From: Bradyrhizobium niftali | Lineage (GTDB): Bacteria > Pseudomonadota > Alphaproteobacteria > Rhizobiales > Xanthobacteraceae | Assembly: GCF_004571025.1 (NCBI RefSeq) | Contig: NZ_SPQT01000008.1 | Coordinates: 186,001 to 250,000, forward strand | Direction: 5' to 3' | DNA length: 64,000 bases | Part shown: piece after piece, positions 8,092-15,850 of the stretch | Position numbering within the stretch: the first letter of the stretch is position 1 | Layout of the letters: each line of letters starts with the position of its first letter | Program-made: the position numbers and the translations under genes | Notes under the pieces: model-generated | What the model was told of the DNA's origin: nothing | Database searches by the model: none | Seen by the model: the letters and a program-made list of their open reading frames with translations, nothing else

Positions 8092-8622
8092 TCAATTCAC
8101 CTGCTCGTCCGAATACACGCCCCAGAGGCGTTCCTGCTGGATCCAGCCGTCAAAGCCGTTACCGGTGACGCGGCACCAGTTTGCGCTGCACTTCTTCACC
8201 TGGGTGACCACACCGGCCTGGAGCTTGGCCGCAACCGCGCTGTCGGGATCGGCGCGGTCGTAGATCGGCGCGAGCTCGTCCTTGTGCTTCATGGTGACGA
8301 CCGCGGTGCGGCGGCCCGACAGCAGCGAATGATAGACCCAGCCCTCGGCGCCTTCGGAATCGCGCACCCGGCGCCAGTTCTCGAACTCGGCGGTGATTTC
8401 GACCGGCAGGCCGGCACGGGTGTAGACCCAGGCCACGTCATTGTCCTTGGTCGGACCGGCGCGGACGTTCACGTGATCCGACTTGAGGCTGACATAGCGG
8501 GGCACCGGGAGGCCGCTGGCACTCTGGGGGGTATTGTCCTTCGCCGAATGCGAGGGGCTGACCGAGGCGCTCAACCAGGTGCAAACGAGCGCCATCACCA
8601 AACAAAAACGCCCCAACGCCAT
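8092..8622 (-). CDS. Secreted bacterial SH3-domain protein
   Basis: A 176-residue exported protein. The first 25 or so residues form a signal peptide (LGRFCLVMALVCTWLSASVS). Two SH3b-like repeats follow: one with HVNVRAGPTKDNDVAW...WRRVRDSEGAEGWVYHSLLSG (the N-V-R-x-G-P and G-W-V signatures) and a second ending CSANWCRVTGNGFDGWIQ. Such domains usually bind cell-wall peptides. The start ATG at 8622 has an upstream GGAG; a TTG one codon earlier is less likely. It is convergent with irr. Confidence 0.85.
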   Translation of the reverse strand: MALGRFCLVMALVCTWLSASVSPSHSAKDNTPQSASGLPVPRYVSLKSDHVNVRAGPTKDNDVAWVYTRAGLPVEITAEFENWRRVRDSEGAEGWVYHSLLSGRRTAVVTMKHKDELAPIYDRADPDSAVAAKLQAGVVTQVKKCSANWCRVTGNGFDGWIQQERLWGVYSDEQVN

Positions 8623-8951
8623 CAACCCGTCTCCTGTCGAGGAGCCGGCCGAGCCGGACCCTCACCCCAAAATTCCAAAAAAACCCTGCCGCGGTCGTCC
8701 CTGACCCGCCCCACGCGGGTGTTCCCCATGCCTGGCCCGTGGTTCTTGTCTTGGCCCGGCCTTCTGCTAGAGAGGACGGACGCTTGAACAGCCAGTTTGG
8801 CCCGATTTTCCGGCTGGAAATATCGGGAGAGCTTGAAGGAAACGCCGGGGACGACACGGCAAGGGCAGTGTCGAACAACCGGGTTAATGAGGCCTGAACG
8901 GCCAGCCTTTGGCGACAGAGGCGGGCTTGCGACGCTTCATGAGAGCAGGAC
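8623..8951. other. Divergent intergenic gap without a recognised gene
   Basis: This 329-bp gap lies between divergent SH3 and hydroxyacid-dehydrogenase genes and should hold both promoters. I see no tRNA, palindrome or convincing ORF in it. A GAGAGCAGGA Shine-Dalgarno closes it before 8952. Confidence 0.5.
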
Positions 8952-9953
8952 ATGTCGGTGAAGAAAAAGCCCCTCGTCGTGGTGACGCGCAAGCTGCCGG
9001 ATTCGATCGAGACGCGGATGCGCGAGCTGTTCGACGCGCGGATCAATCTCGACGACACGCCGATGTCGCCCGAGCAGATCGCGGAAGCCGCGCGCACCGC
9101 CGACGTGCTGGTTCCGACCGTCACCGACCACATCACCGCCGACATCGTCAACCAGCCGGACTGCAAGCTCCGCCTGATCGCGAATTTCGGCAACGGCGTC
9201 GACAATATCGACGTCGAGGCTGCACATGCCCGCGGCATCACCGTCACCAACACGCCGAAGGTTTTGACCGAAGACACCGCCGACATGACCATGGCGCTGA
9301 TCCTGGCCGTGCCGCGCCGGCTGATCGAAGGCGCATCGATCATGACGGAAGGAAAACCCTGGGCCGGCTGGTCGCCGACCTGGATGCTCGGCCACCGCAT
9401 CGGCGGAAAGCGTCTCGGCATCATCGGCATGGGCCGCATCGGCCAGGCGGTGGCGCGCCGCGCCCGCGCCTTCGGCCTGCAGATCCACTACCACAACCGC
9501 CGTCCCGTCGCGCCGAAGATCGCCGAAGAGCTTGGCGCGACCTATTGGGAAAGCCTCGACCAGATGCTGGCGCGGATGGACATCCTCTCGGTGAACTGTC
9601 CGCATACGCCGGCGACCTATCACCTGCTCTCGGCGCGGCGGCTGAAGCTGATCCGCAAGGACGCCTACATCGTCAACACCGCGCGCGGCGAGGTCACCGA
9701 CGAGGACACGCTGATCAAGCTGATCGAAGCCGGCGAGATCGGCGGCGCCGGCCTCGACGTCTACGAGCACGAGCCCGCGGTGAATCCCAAACTGGTGCGG
9801 CTCGCCAAGGCCGGCAAGGTGACGCTGCTGCCGCACATGGGCTCGGCCACGATCGAAGGCCGCGTCGAGATGGGCGAGAAGGTGATCATCAACATCCGCA
9901 CCTTCCTCGACGCGCACAAGCCGCCGGATCGCGTGCTGCCGAGCATGCTCTGA
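8952..9953 (+). CDS. D-2-hydroxyacid dehydrogenase (glyoxylate/hydroxypyruvate reductase type)
   Basis: A 333-residue NAD(P)-dependent dehydrogenase. The Rossmann loop is GMGRIGQAVARRARAFG, the substrate-binding Arg lies in NTARGEVTDEDTL, a conserved Glu in DVYEHEPAVNP, and the catalytic His in LLPHMGSATIEGR. The pattern is closest to glyoxylate reductases of the GyaR group, which reduce glyoxylate or hydroxypyruvate. The exact substrate and NADH/NADPH preference cannot be decided by eye. It appears monocistronic. Confidence 0.88.
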   Translation: MSVKKKPLVVVTRKLPDSIETRMRELFDARINLDDTPMSPEQIAEAARTADVLVPTVTDHITADIVNQPDCKLRLIANFGNGVDNIDVEAAHARGITVTNTPKVLTEDTADMTMALILAVPRRLIEGASIMTEGKPWAGWSPTWMLGHRIGGKRLGIIGMGRIGQAVARRARAFGLQIHYHNRRPVAPKIAEELGATYWESLDQMLARMDILSVNCPHTPATYHLLSARRLKLIRKDAYIVNTARGEVTDEDTLIKLIEAGEIGGAGLDVYEHEPAVNPKLVRLAKAGKVTLLPHMGSATIEGRVEMGEKVIINIRTFLDAHKPPDRVLPSML

Positions 9954-9985
9954 GGCGCTGTGCGCCGAGGCTCGCAGACTTGAAC

Positions 9986-10013
9986 GGAGCGGCCGGCATA
10001 CCGCGGCCGCTCC
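9986..10013. terminator. GC-rich stem-loop between convergent genes
   Basis: GGAGCGGCC (9986-9994) and GGCCGCTCC (10005-10013) form a 9-bp stem with a 10-nt loop just after the hydroxyacid dehydrogenase stop and before the end of the convergent DUF3303 gene. No U-tract follows, so it may protect 3' ends rather than act as a classical terminator. Confidence 0.55.
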
Positions 10014-10020
10014 GAGCCAG

Positions 10021-10296
10021 TCACTGCTTTGCCAAGGCGGCCAGGATCGGGCCGGCTTCGGCGTCTTCCACGCATGGGGTCACAGTGATCTCCATGACGT
10101 TGGCCCATTGGGCGTACCATTGGTACATGGCCTTGGGGTCGTTGCTCTCCGAAATGGCAAAACCCGTCCCATTCATTCCGTGCCAGCGGCCGAGCATCTT
10201 CACGCCTTCCGGTGGCGCGCCCCCTGTCTTCAGGAATTTCTCGATCGCGGAGTCGATCAGGCTTGGCGGCAGTTTCCAGCTCGAGATGTACTTCAT
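10021..10296 (-). CDS. DUF3303-type small protein
   Basis: A 91-residue protein starting MKYISSWKLPPSLIDSAI and containing GRWHGMNGTGFAI and YQWYAQWANVMEITVTP, a pattern I associate with DUF3303, a small alpha/beta barrel-like family of unknown function. The start at 10296 is set by a good GGAG upstream; the frame extends further only through sequence unlike the family. It stands alone, convergent with the upstream dehydrogenase. Confidence 0.75.
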   Translation of the reverse strand: MKYISSWKLPPSLIDSAIEKFLKTGGAPPEGVKMLGRWHGMNGTGFAISESNDPKAMYQWYAQWANVMEITVTPCVEDAEAGPILAALAKQ

Positions 10297-10459
10297 AGCA
10301 ATCTCCAATCTGAAATAACCATTTGCCTTGCGGCGACGCGAATTCAATCACGAAGAGAGACACTTGCAAGTGTCGATTCGGGCCCGTCCCGATCACTGTC
10401 CGGAGACGGCACAGGCGACGCGAGGCGCGCGACTTTCTCCGCCCGGCAATGTGAGCAGC

Positions 10460-11263
10460 CTACTCGCGATGGATGCTTAGATCCTCGAACACAGGCCCAT
10501 CGCCGTTGAGCGGATTGGCCGGATCGCGCGCGTAGCGCAGCGTCTCGAAGCGCATCGCGCGCGCATCGATCATCAGCAGGCGGCCGACGAGGCCGTCGCC
10601 GAAACCGACGATCTCGCGGATCGCCTCCAGCGCCATCATCGAACCCAGCACGCCCGCGAGGGCGCCCATGACGCCGGCCTCGGCGCAGGCCGGCACCGTG
10701 CCGGGCGGCGGCGCCTCCGGAAACAGGCAGCGATAGGTCGGATTGAATTCGCCAGCCTCGTTCTTCTCATGCGCGCGGATGGTGGTGAGCGAGCCGTCGA
10801 AGGTGCCGAGCGCCGCGGTGATCAGCGGCCTCTTCGCGAAGAAGCAGGCATCCGAGACCAGATAGCGTGTCGAGAAATTGTCGGAGCCGTCGAGCACGAG
10901 GTCGTAGTCGCCGATCAGGCTGAGCGCGTTGTCGGCGTTGAGCCAGGTGGCGTGACCGACGAAGCGCACATGTGGATTGAGAGCGGAAATGCGCTCGGCC
11001 GCGCTCTCGACCTTGTGGCGGCCGATGTCCGGCGTCGTATGGATCACCTGGCGCTGGAGGTTGGACAGCGACACCACGTCGTCATCGACCACGCCGAGCG
11101 TACCGATTCCGGCGGCGGCCAGATACATCAAGGCGGGCGCGCCGAGCCCGCCGGCGCCGATCACCAGCACGGAGCCCCGCTTCAGCGCAGCCTGGCCCGG
11201 GCCGCCGACGTCGCGCAGCACGATATGGCGGGCATAGCGTTCGAGTTCGTCCGGGCTCAGCAT
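10460..11263 (-). CDS. moeB: HesA/MoeB/ThiF family adenylyltransferase
   Basis: A 267-residue E1-like enzyme that adenylates the C-terminal glycine of a small sulphur-carrier protein (MoaD or ThiS). The ATP loop GAGGLGAPALMYLAAAG (about 37-53), the DDVVSLSNLQRQ motif (61-72) and the catalytic-region Cys193 (PACAEAGVMGAL) are present. The paired CxxC zinc sites of E. coli MoeB are not visible; only Cys179 stands in the equivalent area. No moaD or thiS lies nearby, so MoeB versus ThiF is uncertain. Confidence 0.85.
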   Translation of the reverse strand: MLSPDELERYARHIVLRDVGGPGQAALKRGSVLVIGAGGLGAPALMYLAAAGIGTLGVVDDDVVSLSNLQRQVIHTTPDIGRHKVESAAERISALNPHVRFVGHATWLNADNALSLIGDYDLVLDGSDNFSTRYLVSDACFFAKRPLITAALGTFDGSLTTIRAHEKNEAGEFNPTYRCLFPEAPPPGTVPACAEAGVMGALAGVLGSMMALEAIREIVGFGDGLVGRLLMIDARAMRFETLRYARDPANPLNGDGPVFEDLSIHRE

Positions 11264-11300
11264 CTTCGTCCGTCTCTCCTACCACGCCCTCGCTCTCGAT

Positions 11301-11406
11301 CCTCATGGTGAGGAGCGCGGAACGCGCGTCTCGAACCATGAAGGCCCAGATCTCGCCCGGGGCCATCCTTCGAGACGCGGCCTAAGGCCGCTCCTCAGGA
11401 TGAGGA
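11301..11406. repeat. Palindromic intergenic repeat (CCTCATGGTGAGGAGC family)
   Basis: Starts CCTCATGGTGAGGAGCG and ends CGCTCCTCAGGATGAGG, with an inner CGCGTCTCGAA/TTCGAGACGCG pair, giving a long imperfect hairpin. It lies between the divergent moeB and the protease-like gene, so it sits in promoter territory rather than at a 3' end. Only one copy is seen in this window. Confidence 0.78.
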
Positions 11407-11512
11407 CTTGAGCTCGCGGCCCCCGTAGCAGGCCTGAACCACCCCGAGATTGTTCGCGACCAACGAGATGTGCTTCAATGGCATTGCGTTCAATGGGCTG
11501 GCTGGATTTGTC

Positions 11513-12874
11513 ATGAGATCGATGCTTGCGGCAACACTGATGTTTGCGGCTGCCACAGGCGCGAACGCCCAGATGACGACGCCGCAGATCCCCGGCACCA
11601 AGCCGAAGACGGTCCAGACCGTTCCGATCCGCCCGCCCGCGCTTCAGACGCCGTCGGAAACTGCCGATGCCATGGCGCAGGCGGAACGCCTGTCGCTCCA
11701 GTCCGACCTCGCCTGGGTCGGCCAATATAACGGCGCCATCACCGGCGACGTCAGCGAGCGCATGGTCAATGCCATCAAGGAGTACCAGAAGAACAAGGGC
11801 GGCAAGCCGACCGGTGTGCTCAATCCGCAGGAGCGCGCCGCGCTTGCCGAGACTGCGCGGCGGAAACAGGACAGCGTCGGCTGGAAGATCGTGATGGAGC
11901 CGACCAGCGGCGCCCGGCTCGGTATTCCCGGCAAGCTGGTGCCGCAGCAGGCGACCGACGCCAACGGCTCGAAATGGACCTCGCCGACCGGAACGGTGCA
12001 GGTGCTGCTCAGCCGGCGCAAGGAGGCGAACCCGACCACCGCAAAGCTCGCGGACGCCGAGAAGAAGGAGCCGGCCGGCCGCAAGATCGACTACACCGTG
12101 GTGAAACCCGACTTCTTCGTGCTGTCCGGTCTCCAGGGCCTGAAGAAATTCTACGTGCGCGGCACCTTCAAGGGCGACGAGGTCCGCATCATGACGATCC
12201 TCTACGACCAGGCGACCGAGAACACGGTCGAGCCGGTCGTGATCGCGATGTCGAGCGCGTTCAATCCATTCCCGGCAGGACCGCAAGCCGGACCGGCACC
12301 GCGCAAGACCGTCGAATACGGCACCGGCATCGTCGTCAGCGACGACGGCGCGATCCTCGCCGACCGTCTCGTCACCGACAGCTGTCTTGCGATCACCATC
12401 GCCGGCTACGGCAGCGCCGATCGTCTCGCCGAGGACAAGGAGCACGATCTCGCGCTCTTGCACATCTACGGCGCACGTGGCCTGAAGCCGCTCAGCCTCG
12501 CTGGCGGCGGGGCGAAGACGAATGTCGACGTCATCGGCATCGCCGATCCGCAAAGCCAGGGCGGCGCGGCCGGGGTCTCGAGTGTCAAGGGCGCGCTGGC
12601 GCCCGTCACATCAAGCGATTCCGCACTGTCGCCGCCACCGGCGGTCGGATTTTCCGGTAGCCCCGCGATCGACGCCGACGGCAAATTCGCCGGCATCGCG
12701 CTGCTGAAGCCGGCGATGGTGGCGGGACCCGCGACGTCGGTGCCGGCATCGCAGGCCGTGATGGTCTCAGCGGAGACGGTGCGCGATTTCCTGAAGGCCA
12801 ACGACGTCACGGCGAACGGCACGTCAACGGATGCGAAGGCGGCCGTCGTCCGTGTCATCTGCGTGCGGAAGTAG
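11513..12874 (+). CDS. Secreted peptidoglycan-binding protein with a degenerate trypsin-like domain
   Basis: A 453-residue exported protein: signal peptide (residues 1-20, ending GANAQ), a peptidoglycan_binding_1-like helical repeat (about 58-115, GQYNGAITGDVSERMVNAIK), a linker region, and a trypsin/HtrA-like domain (about 265-430). That domain keeps the entry strand YGTGIVVSDDGAILAD, the Asp region HDLALLHI (Asp312) and the nucleophile loop GFSGSP (Ser381). The segment that should hold the catalytic His reads DRLVTDSC, so the triad is broken. It may be a non-catalytic binding protein. The ATG at 11513 is chosen because it begins the signal peptide. Confidence 0.82.
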   Translation: MRSMLAATLMFAAATGANAQMTTPQIPGTKPKTVQTVPIRPPALQTPSETADAMAQAERLSLQSDLAWVGQYNGAITGDVSERMVNAIKEYQKNKGGKPTGVLNPQERAALAETARRKQDSVGWKIVMEPTSGARLGIPGKLVPQQATDANGSKWTSPTGTVQVLLSRRKEANPTTAKLADAEKKEPAGRKIDYTVVKPDFFVLSGLQGLKKFYVRGTFKGDEVRIMTILYDQATENTVEPVVIAMSSAFNPFPAGPQAGPAPRKTVEYGTGIVVSDDGAILADRLVTDSCLAITIAGYGSADRLAEDKEHDLALLHIYGARGLKPLSLAGGGAKTNVDVIGIADPQSQGGAAGVSSVKGALAPVTSSDSALSPPPAVGFSGSPAIDADGKFAGIALLKPAMVAGPATSVPASQAVMVSAETVRDFLKANDVTANGTSTDAKAAVVRVICVRK

Positions 12875-13117
12875 CCAGGCGACCATCACAATCTCTCGTG
12901 TCCATCGGCGCACATCGCACGTACGACTACGGGTCCAGTAATGGTACGGATTAGCTGGCATTCCCGATTCCGCCATCATTGTTGCCGTTGATTCGGACTT
13001 CCGCGATCCCTTTGGATCGGGCCGGCACGTCCTGAGCGAGAAGAGCTCAGCATCCAGAAGCGATGCACGTTCGCGTGGCGTATTCCTGACCCAGGCACTC
13101 CAAAGGATTTTTCTTCC

Positions 13118-13861
13118 ATGCACACGATCGTACTGGCCACCCAAAAGGGTGGCAGTGGCAAGAGCACGCTTGCCATCGGCCTCGCGCTGGCGGCCAAGCA
13201 GGCCGGCTTCACCGTCCGCCTGATCGAGACCGACCCGCAGGGCACCCTGTCCAACTGGCTGCGCCGTCGCACCACCGAGGATCTCGTGGTCGAGCCGATC
13301 TATCACGCCGCCGACATCGGGCCTCGCCTGAACATGCTGGCTGACAGCGGCCTGCAGCTTGCGATCGTCGACACCGCGGCCGGCCTCAGCGCCGCGACCA
13401 CCGCTGCAATCCGTCATTCCGATCTCTGCCTGATCCCGGCCCGCCCGAGCGTCGCCGACATCGAGGCGACCGCCTCGACGCTCAGCGTCGCGCGCGCCTG
13501 GAAGCGGCCCTACAGCTTCGTGCTGAACCAGACGCCGATCCGCGGCCAGCGCATCGACAATGCCGCCAACACGCTCGCCGAGGAAGCTGCGCTCGATCTC
13601 GCCGAGGTGCTCGCGCGTCCGCTTGTCGCGATGCGCAACGACCACCAGGATTCACTCGCCAACGGCCTCGCCGTCAGCGAATTCGCGCCGAACGGCAAGT
13701 CGGCGGACGAGATCCGCGGCCTCTGGCAGTGGATCGAGACCCGGCTCGAGCTCAGCGCCACGACCAATGTCCTGATCGACCAGGTCATCTCGGCCACGGA
13801 CGGCATGCTGCATGCCGCCACCGAGCTTGCGGCGGACGAGACCACGACACTGGCGTCCTGA
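13118..13861 (+). CDS. Orphan ParA-family ATPase
   Basis: A 247-residue P-loop ATPase with the deviant Walker A KGGSGKST at residues 10-17, a switch motif ETDPQGTLSNW and Walker B-like LAIVDTAAG. These mark the ParA/MinD superfamily, which positions DNA or protein cargo on the nucleoid or membrane. No parB or parS is adjacent, and an extra C-terminal tail (ATDGMLHAATELA) is present. The cargo is unknown. AAAGGA precedes the start. It has 243 bp of upstream sequence in which I see no gene. Confidence 0.88.
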   Translation: MHTIVLATQKGGSGKSTLAIGLALAAKQAGFTVRLIETDPQGTLSNWLRRRTTEDLVVEPIYHAADIGPRLNMLADSGLQLAIVDTAAGLSAATTAAIRHSDLCLIPARPSVADIEATASTLSVARAWKRPYSFVLNQTPIRGQRIDNAANTLAEEAALDLAEVLARPLVAMRNDHQDSLANGLAVSEFAPNGKSADEIRGLWQWIETRLELSATTNVLIDQVISATDGMLHAATELAADETTTLAS

Positions 13862-13917
13862 GCGGGGCGATCGCTCAGGCGGCAGCCGGCCCTTCACCAT
13901 CCGGAAGGCTCCAGCGA

Positions 13918-13968
13918 CGAAGCAATCCGGCCACCAGCCCGGCCGGATTGCTTTGCTTCGCGTTTTTG
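13918..13968 (+). terminator. Probable intrinsic terminator after the parA-like gene
   Basis: AGCAATCCGGCC (13921-13932) and GGCCGGATTGCT (13941-13952) pair perfectly around an 8-nt loop, followed by a T-rich tract ending CGTTTTTGG. It lies about 60 nt after the parA-like stop. Confidence 0.75.
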
Positions 13969-13984
13969 GGAGACTCCGTCCACC

Positions 13985-14064
13985 CGTCATTGCGAGCGCA
14001 GCGAAGCAATCCAGAATCCCTCCGCGGTGACAGTCTGGATTGCTTCGCTGCGCTCGCAATGACG
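13985..14064. repeat. 80-bp palindromic repeat (CGTCATTGCGAGCGCAGCG family), copy 1
   Basis: The ends CGTCATTGCGAGCGCAGCG and CGCTGCGCTCGCAATGACG are near-perfect inverted repeats; the arms go on with AAGCAATCCAGA/TCTGGATTGCTT. A second 80-bp copy at 61676-61755 differs at only a few central bases. It lies between the convergent parA-like and mutM genes. Confidence 0.9.
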
Positions 14065-14124
14065 CTCGTGGTGGGCTCGTCATGCTCACACAGACTCACG
14101 GCCGTTTGGCCGCGGGCTTAGTCG

Positions 14125-15006
14125 TCACTTCTGACATTTCCGACACCAGAAGGTCGAACGGCCGTTCTGGTTGAAGCGCTTGATCGTGCCGCCGCAGGCA
14201 GGCGTCTTGCAGGTCTCGCCTTCGCGGTCATAGACCTTGAACGAATGCTGGAAGTAGCCGAGCTCGCCTGTGGTCCGGCGATGGTCGCGCAGTGACGAGC
14301 CGCCGGCCTTGATGGCGTCGTTCAGCACGGTGTGGATCGCACCGACCAATCTCTTCGCATGGTCTGTCGGCTCGCCCTTCCTGGTCGACAGCGTCGCGGC
14401 GATCCGGCGCGGCGACAGATGCGAGCGATGCAAGGCCTCGCAGACATAGATGTTGCCGAGCCCGGCCACCACGCGCTGGTCGAGCAGCGCGGCCTTCAGG
14501 CTTGTGGTCTTGCCTTCGCAGGATCGCGCCAGCATCGCGGCATCGAATTCGTTGCCGAGCGGCTCGGGGCCGAGACCGCGGAGCAGCGGCTCGTCTTCGA
14601 GCGCGTTGCGCGCGATCACTTTCATGCAACCGAAGCGGCGCGGATCGTTGAAGACGATGTCGGCACCCGAGGACATCCGAAACAGCACGTGGTCATGGGT
14701 GGTGTCTTTGCCGCGCGGATAGTGAAATTCGCCAGGTGCGGCGTCATTGTCCGGCTTGATGACGCGAAACGAGCCCGACATGCCCAGATGCATCAGGAGC
14801 ACGTCGCCGGAGGCCAGATCGGCCATGAGATATTTTGCGCGGCGGCCAAGGCCGGTGACGACCTGCCCCTGGAGCCGGGCCACGAAATCCGGCTGGAACG
14901 GAAAGCGCAAGTCCGGCCTACGGGCCTCCGCGACGACGATTTTCGCACCCTCCATGACGGGCTGAAGGCCGCGGCGGACGGTCTCGACTTCGGGCAATTC
15001 AGGCAT
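14125..15006 (-). CDS. mutM: Formamidopyrimidine-DNA glycosylase MutM (Fpg)
   Basis: A 293-residue base-excision repair enzyme that removes 8-oxoguanine and cleaves the strand. The N-terminal catalytic Pro after Met (PELPEVETVRRGL), the LMHLGMSG segment, the DNA-binding helix GLGNIYVCEALH and a C-terminal zinc finger (Cys pair in CKTPACGG and C-x2-C in WCRKC) are all present. It is divergent from ubiE with about 80 bp between them. Confidence 0.95.
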   Translation of the reverse strand: MPELPEVETVRRGLQPVMEGAKIVVAEARRPDLRFPFQPDFVARLQGQVVTGLGRRAKYLMADLASGDVLLMHLGMSGSFRVIKPDNDAAPGEFHYPRGKDTTHDHVLFRMSSGADIVFNDPRRFGCMKVIARNALEDEPLLRGLGPEPLGNEFDAAMLARSCEGKTTSLKAALLDQRVVAGLGNIYVCEALHRSHLSPRRIAATLSTRKGEPTDHAKRLVGAIHTVLNDAIKAGGSSLRDHRRTTGELGYFQHSFKVYDREGETCKTPACGGTIKRFNQNGRSTFWCRKCQK

Positions 15007-15088
15007 GGTTCAGGCATTCACCTTATGAGGGCGGTGTGATAGCGCCATTGCGGCGGGCACGCTATGGTCCGCCTCGTGGAGTAGAGTA

Positions 15089-15850
15089 ATGGATCGGCCG
15101 GGCGAAACCACGCATTTTGGCTTCAGGGACGTTCCCCTGGGGGACAAGCAGACGCTGGTGAACGATGTGTTTCACAGCGTTGCGTCGCGCTATGACCTGA
15201 TGAACGACCTGATGTCCGGCGGCCTGCACCGGGTCTGGAAGGACATCATGATCAACGCGCTGGATCCGCCGAGGGGCGACCGGCCGTTCGCGTTGCTCGA
15301 CGTCGCCGGCGGCACCGGTGACATTTCGTTCCGCGCCGCCAAGGCGGGCGGCCCCGGCTTTCACGCCACGGTCTGCGACATCAATTCCGACATGCTTGCC
15401 GTAGGCCGCGAGCGGGCCGCCAAGCGCCATCTCGAGACCCAGGTCGATTTCGTCGAAGGCAATGCCGAGGCGCTCGCTTTTGCCGACCGCAGCTTCGACG
15501 CATATACGATCGCTTTCGGCATTCGCAACGTACCGCAGATCGACCTTGCGCTGCGCGAGGCCTATCGCGTGCTGAGGCCCGGCAGCCGCTTCCTGTGCCT
15601 GGAGTTCTCGACCGTCGAGATGCCCGGCCTCGACAAGCTCTATGACCTGTTCTCGTTCAAGGTGATCCCGCCGCTCGGCCGCATGATCACGGGCGATGCC
15701 GAATCCTACCAATATCTCGTCGAATCGATCCGCAAGTTTCCCAAGCCCCACGCCTTCGCCGACATGATCCGCGACGCCGGCTTCGCCCGCGTGAACTGGC
15801 AGATATTGTCCGGCGGCATCGTCGCACTGCATTCGGGCTGGCGTTTGTGA
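15089..15850 (+). CDS. ubiE: Ubiquinone/menaquinone C-methyltransferase UbiE
   Basis: A 253-residue SAM-dependent methyltransferase for ubiquinone synthesis. The start of the domain (RYDLMNDLMSGGLHRVWKD), the SAM loop LLDVAGGTGDISFRA and the family signature AFGIRNVPQIDLALREAYRVL are present. It opens a long plus-strand run and overlaps ubiB by 4 nt (GTGA), so the two quinone genes are probably translationally coupled. Confidence 0.95.
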   Translation: MDRPGETTHFGFRDVPLGDKQTLVNDVFHSVASRYDLMNDLMSGGLHRVWKDIMINALDPPRGDRPFALLDVAGGTGDISFRAAKAGGPGFHATVCDINSDMLAVGRERAAKRHLETQVDFVEGNAEALAFADRSFDAYTIAFGIRNVPQIDLALREAYRVLRPGSRFLCLEFSTVEMPGLDKLYDLFSFKVIPPLGRMITGDAESYQYLVESIRKFPKPHAFADMIRDAGFARVNWQILSGGIVALHSGWRL

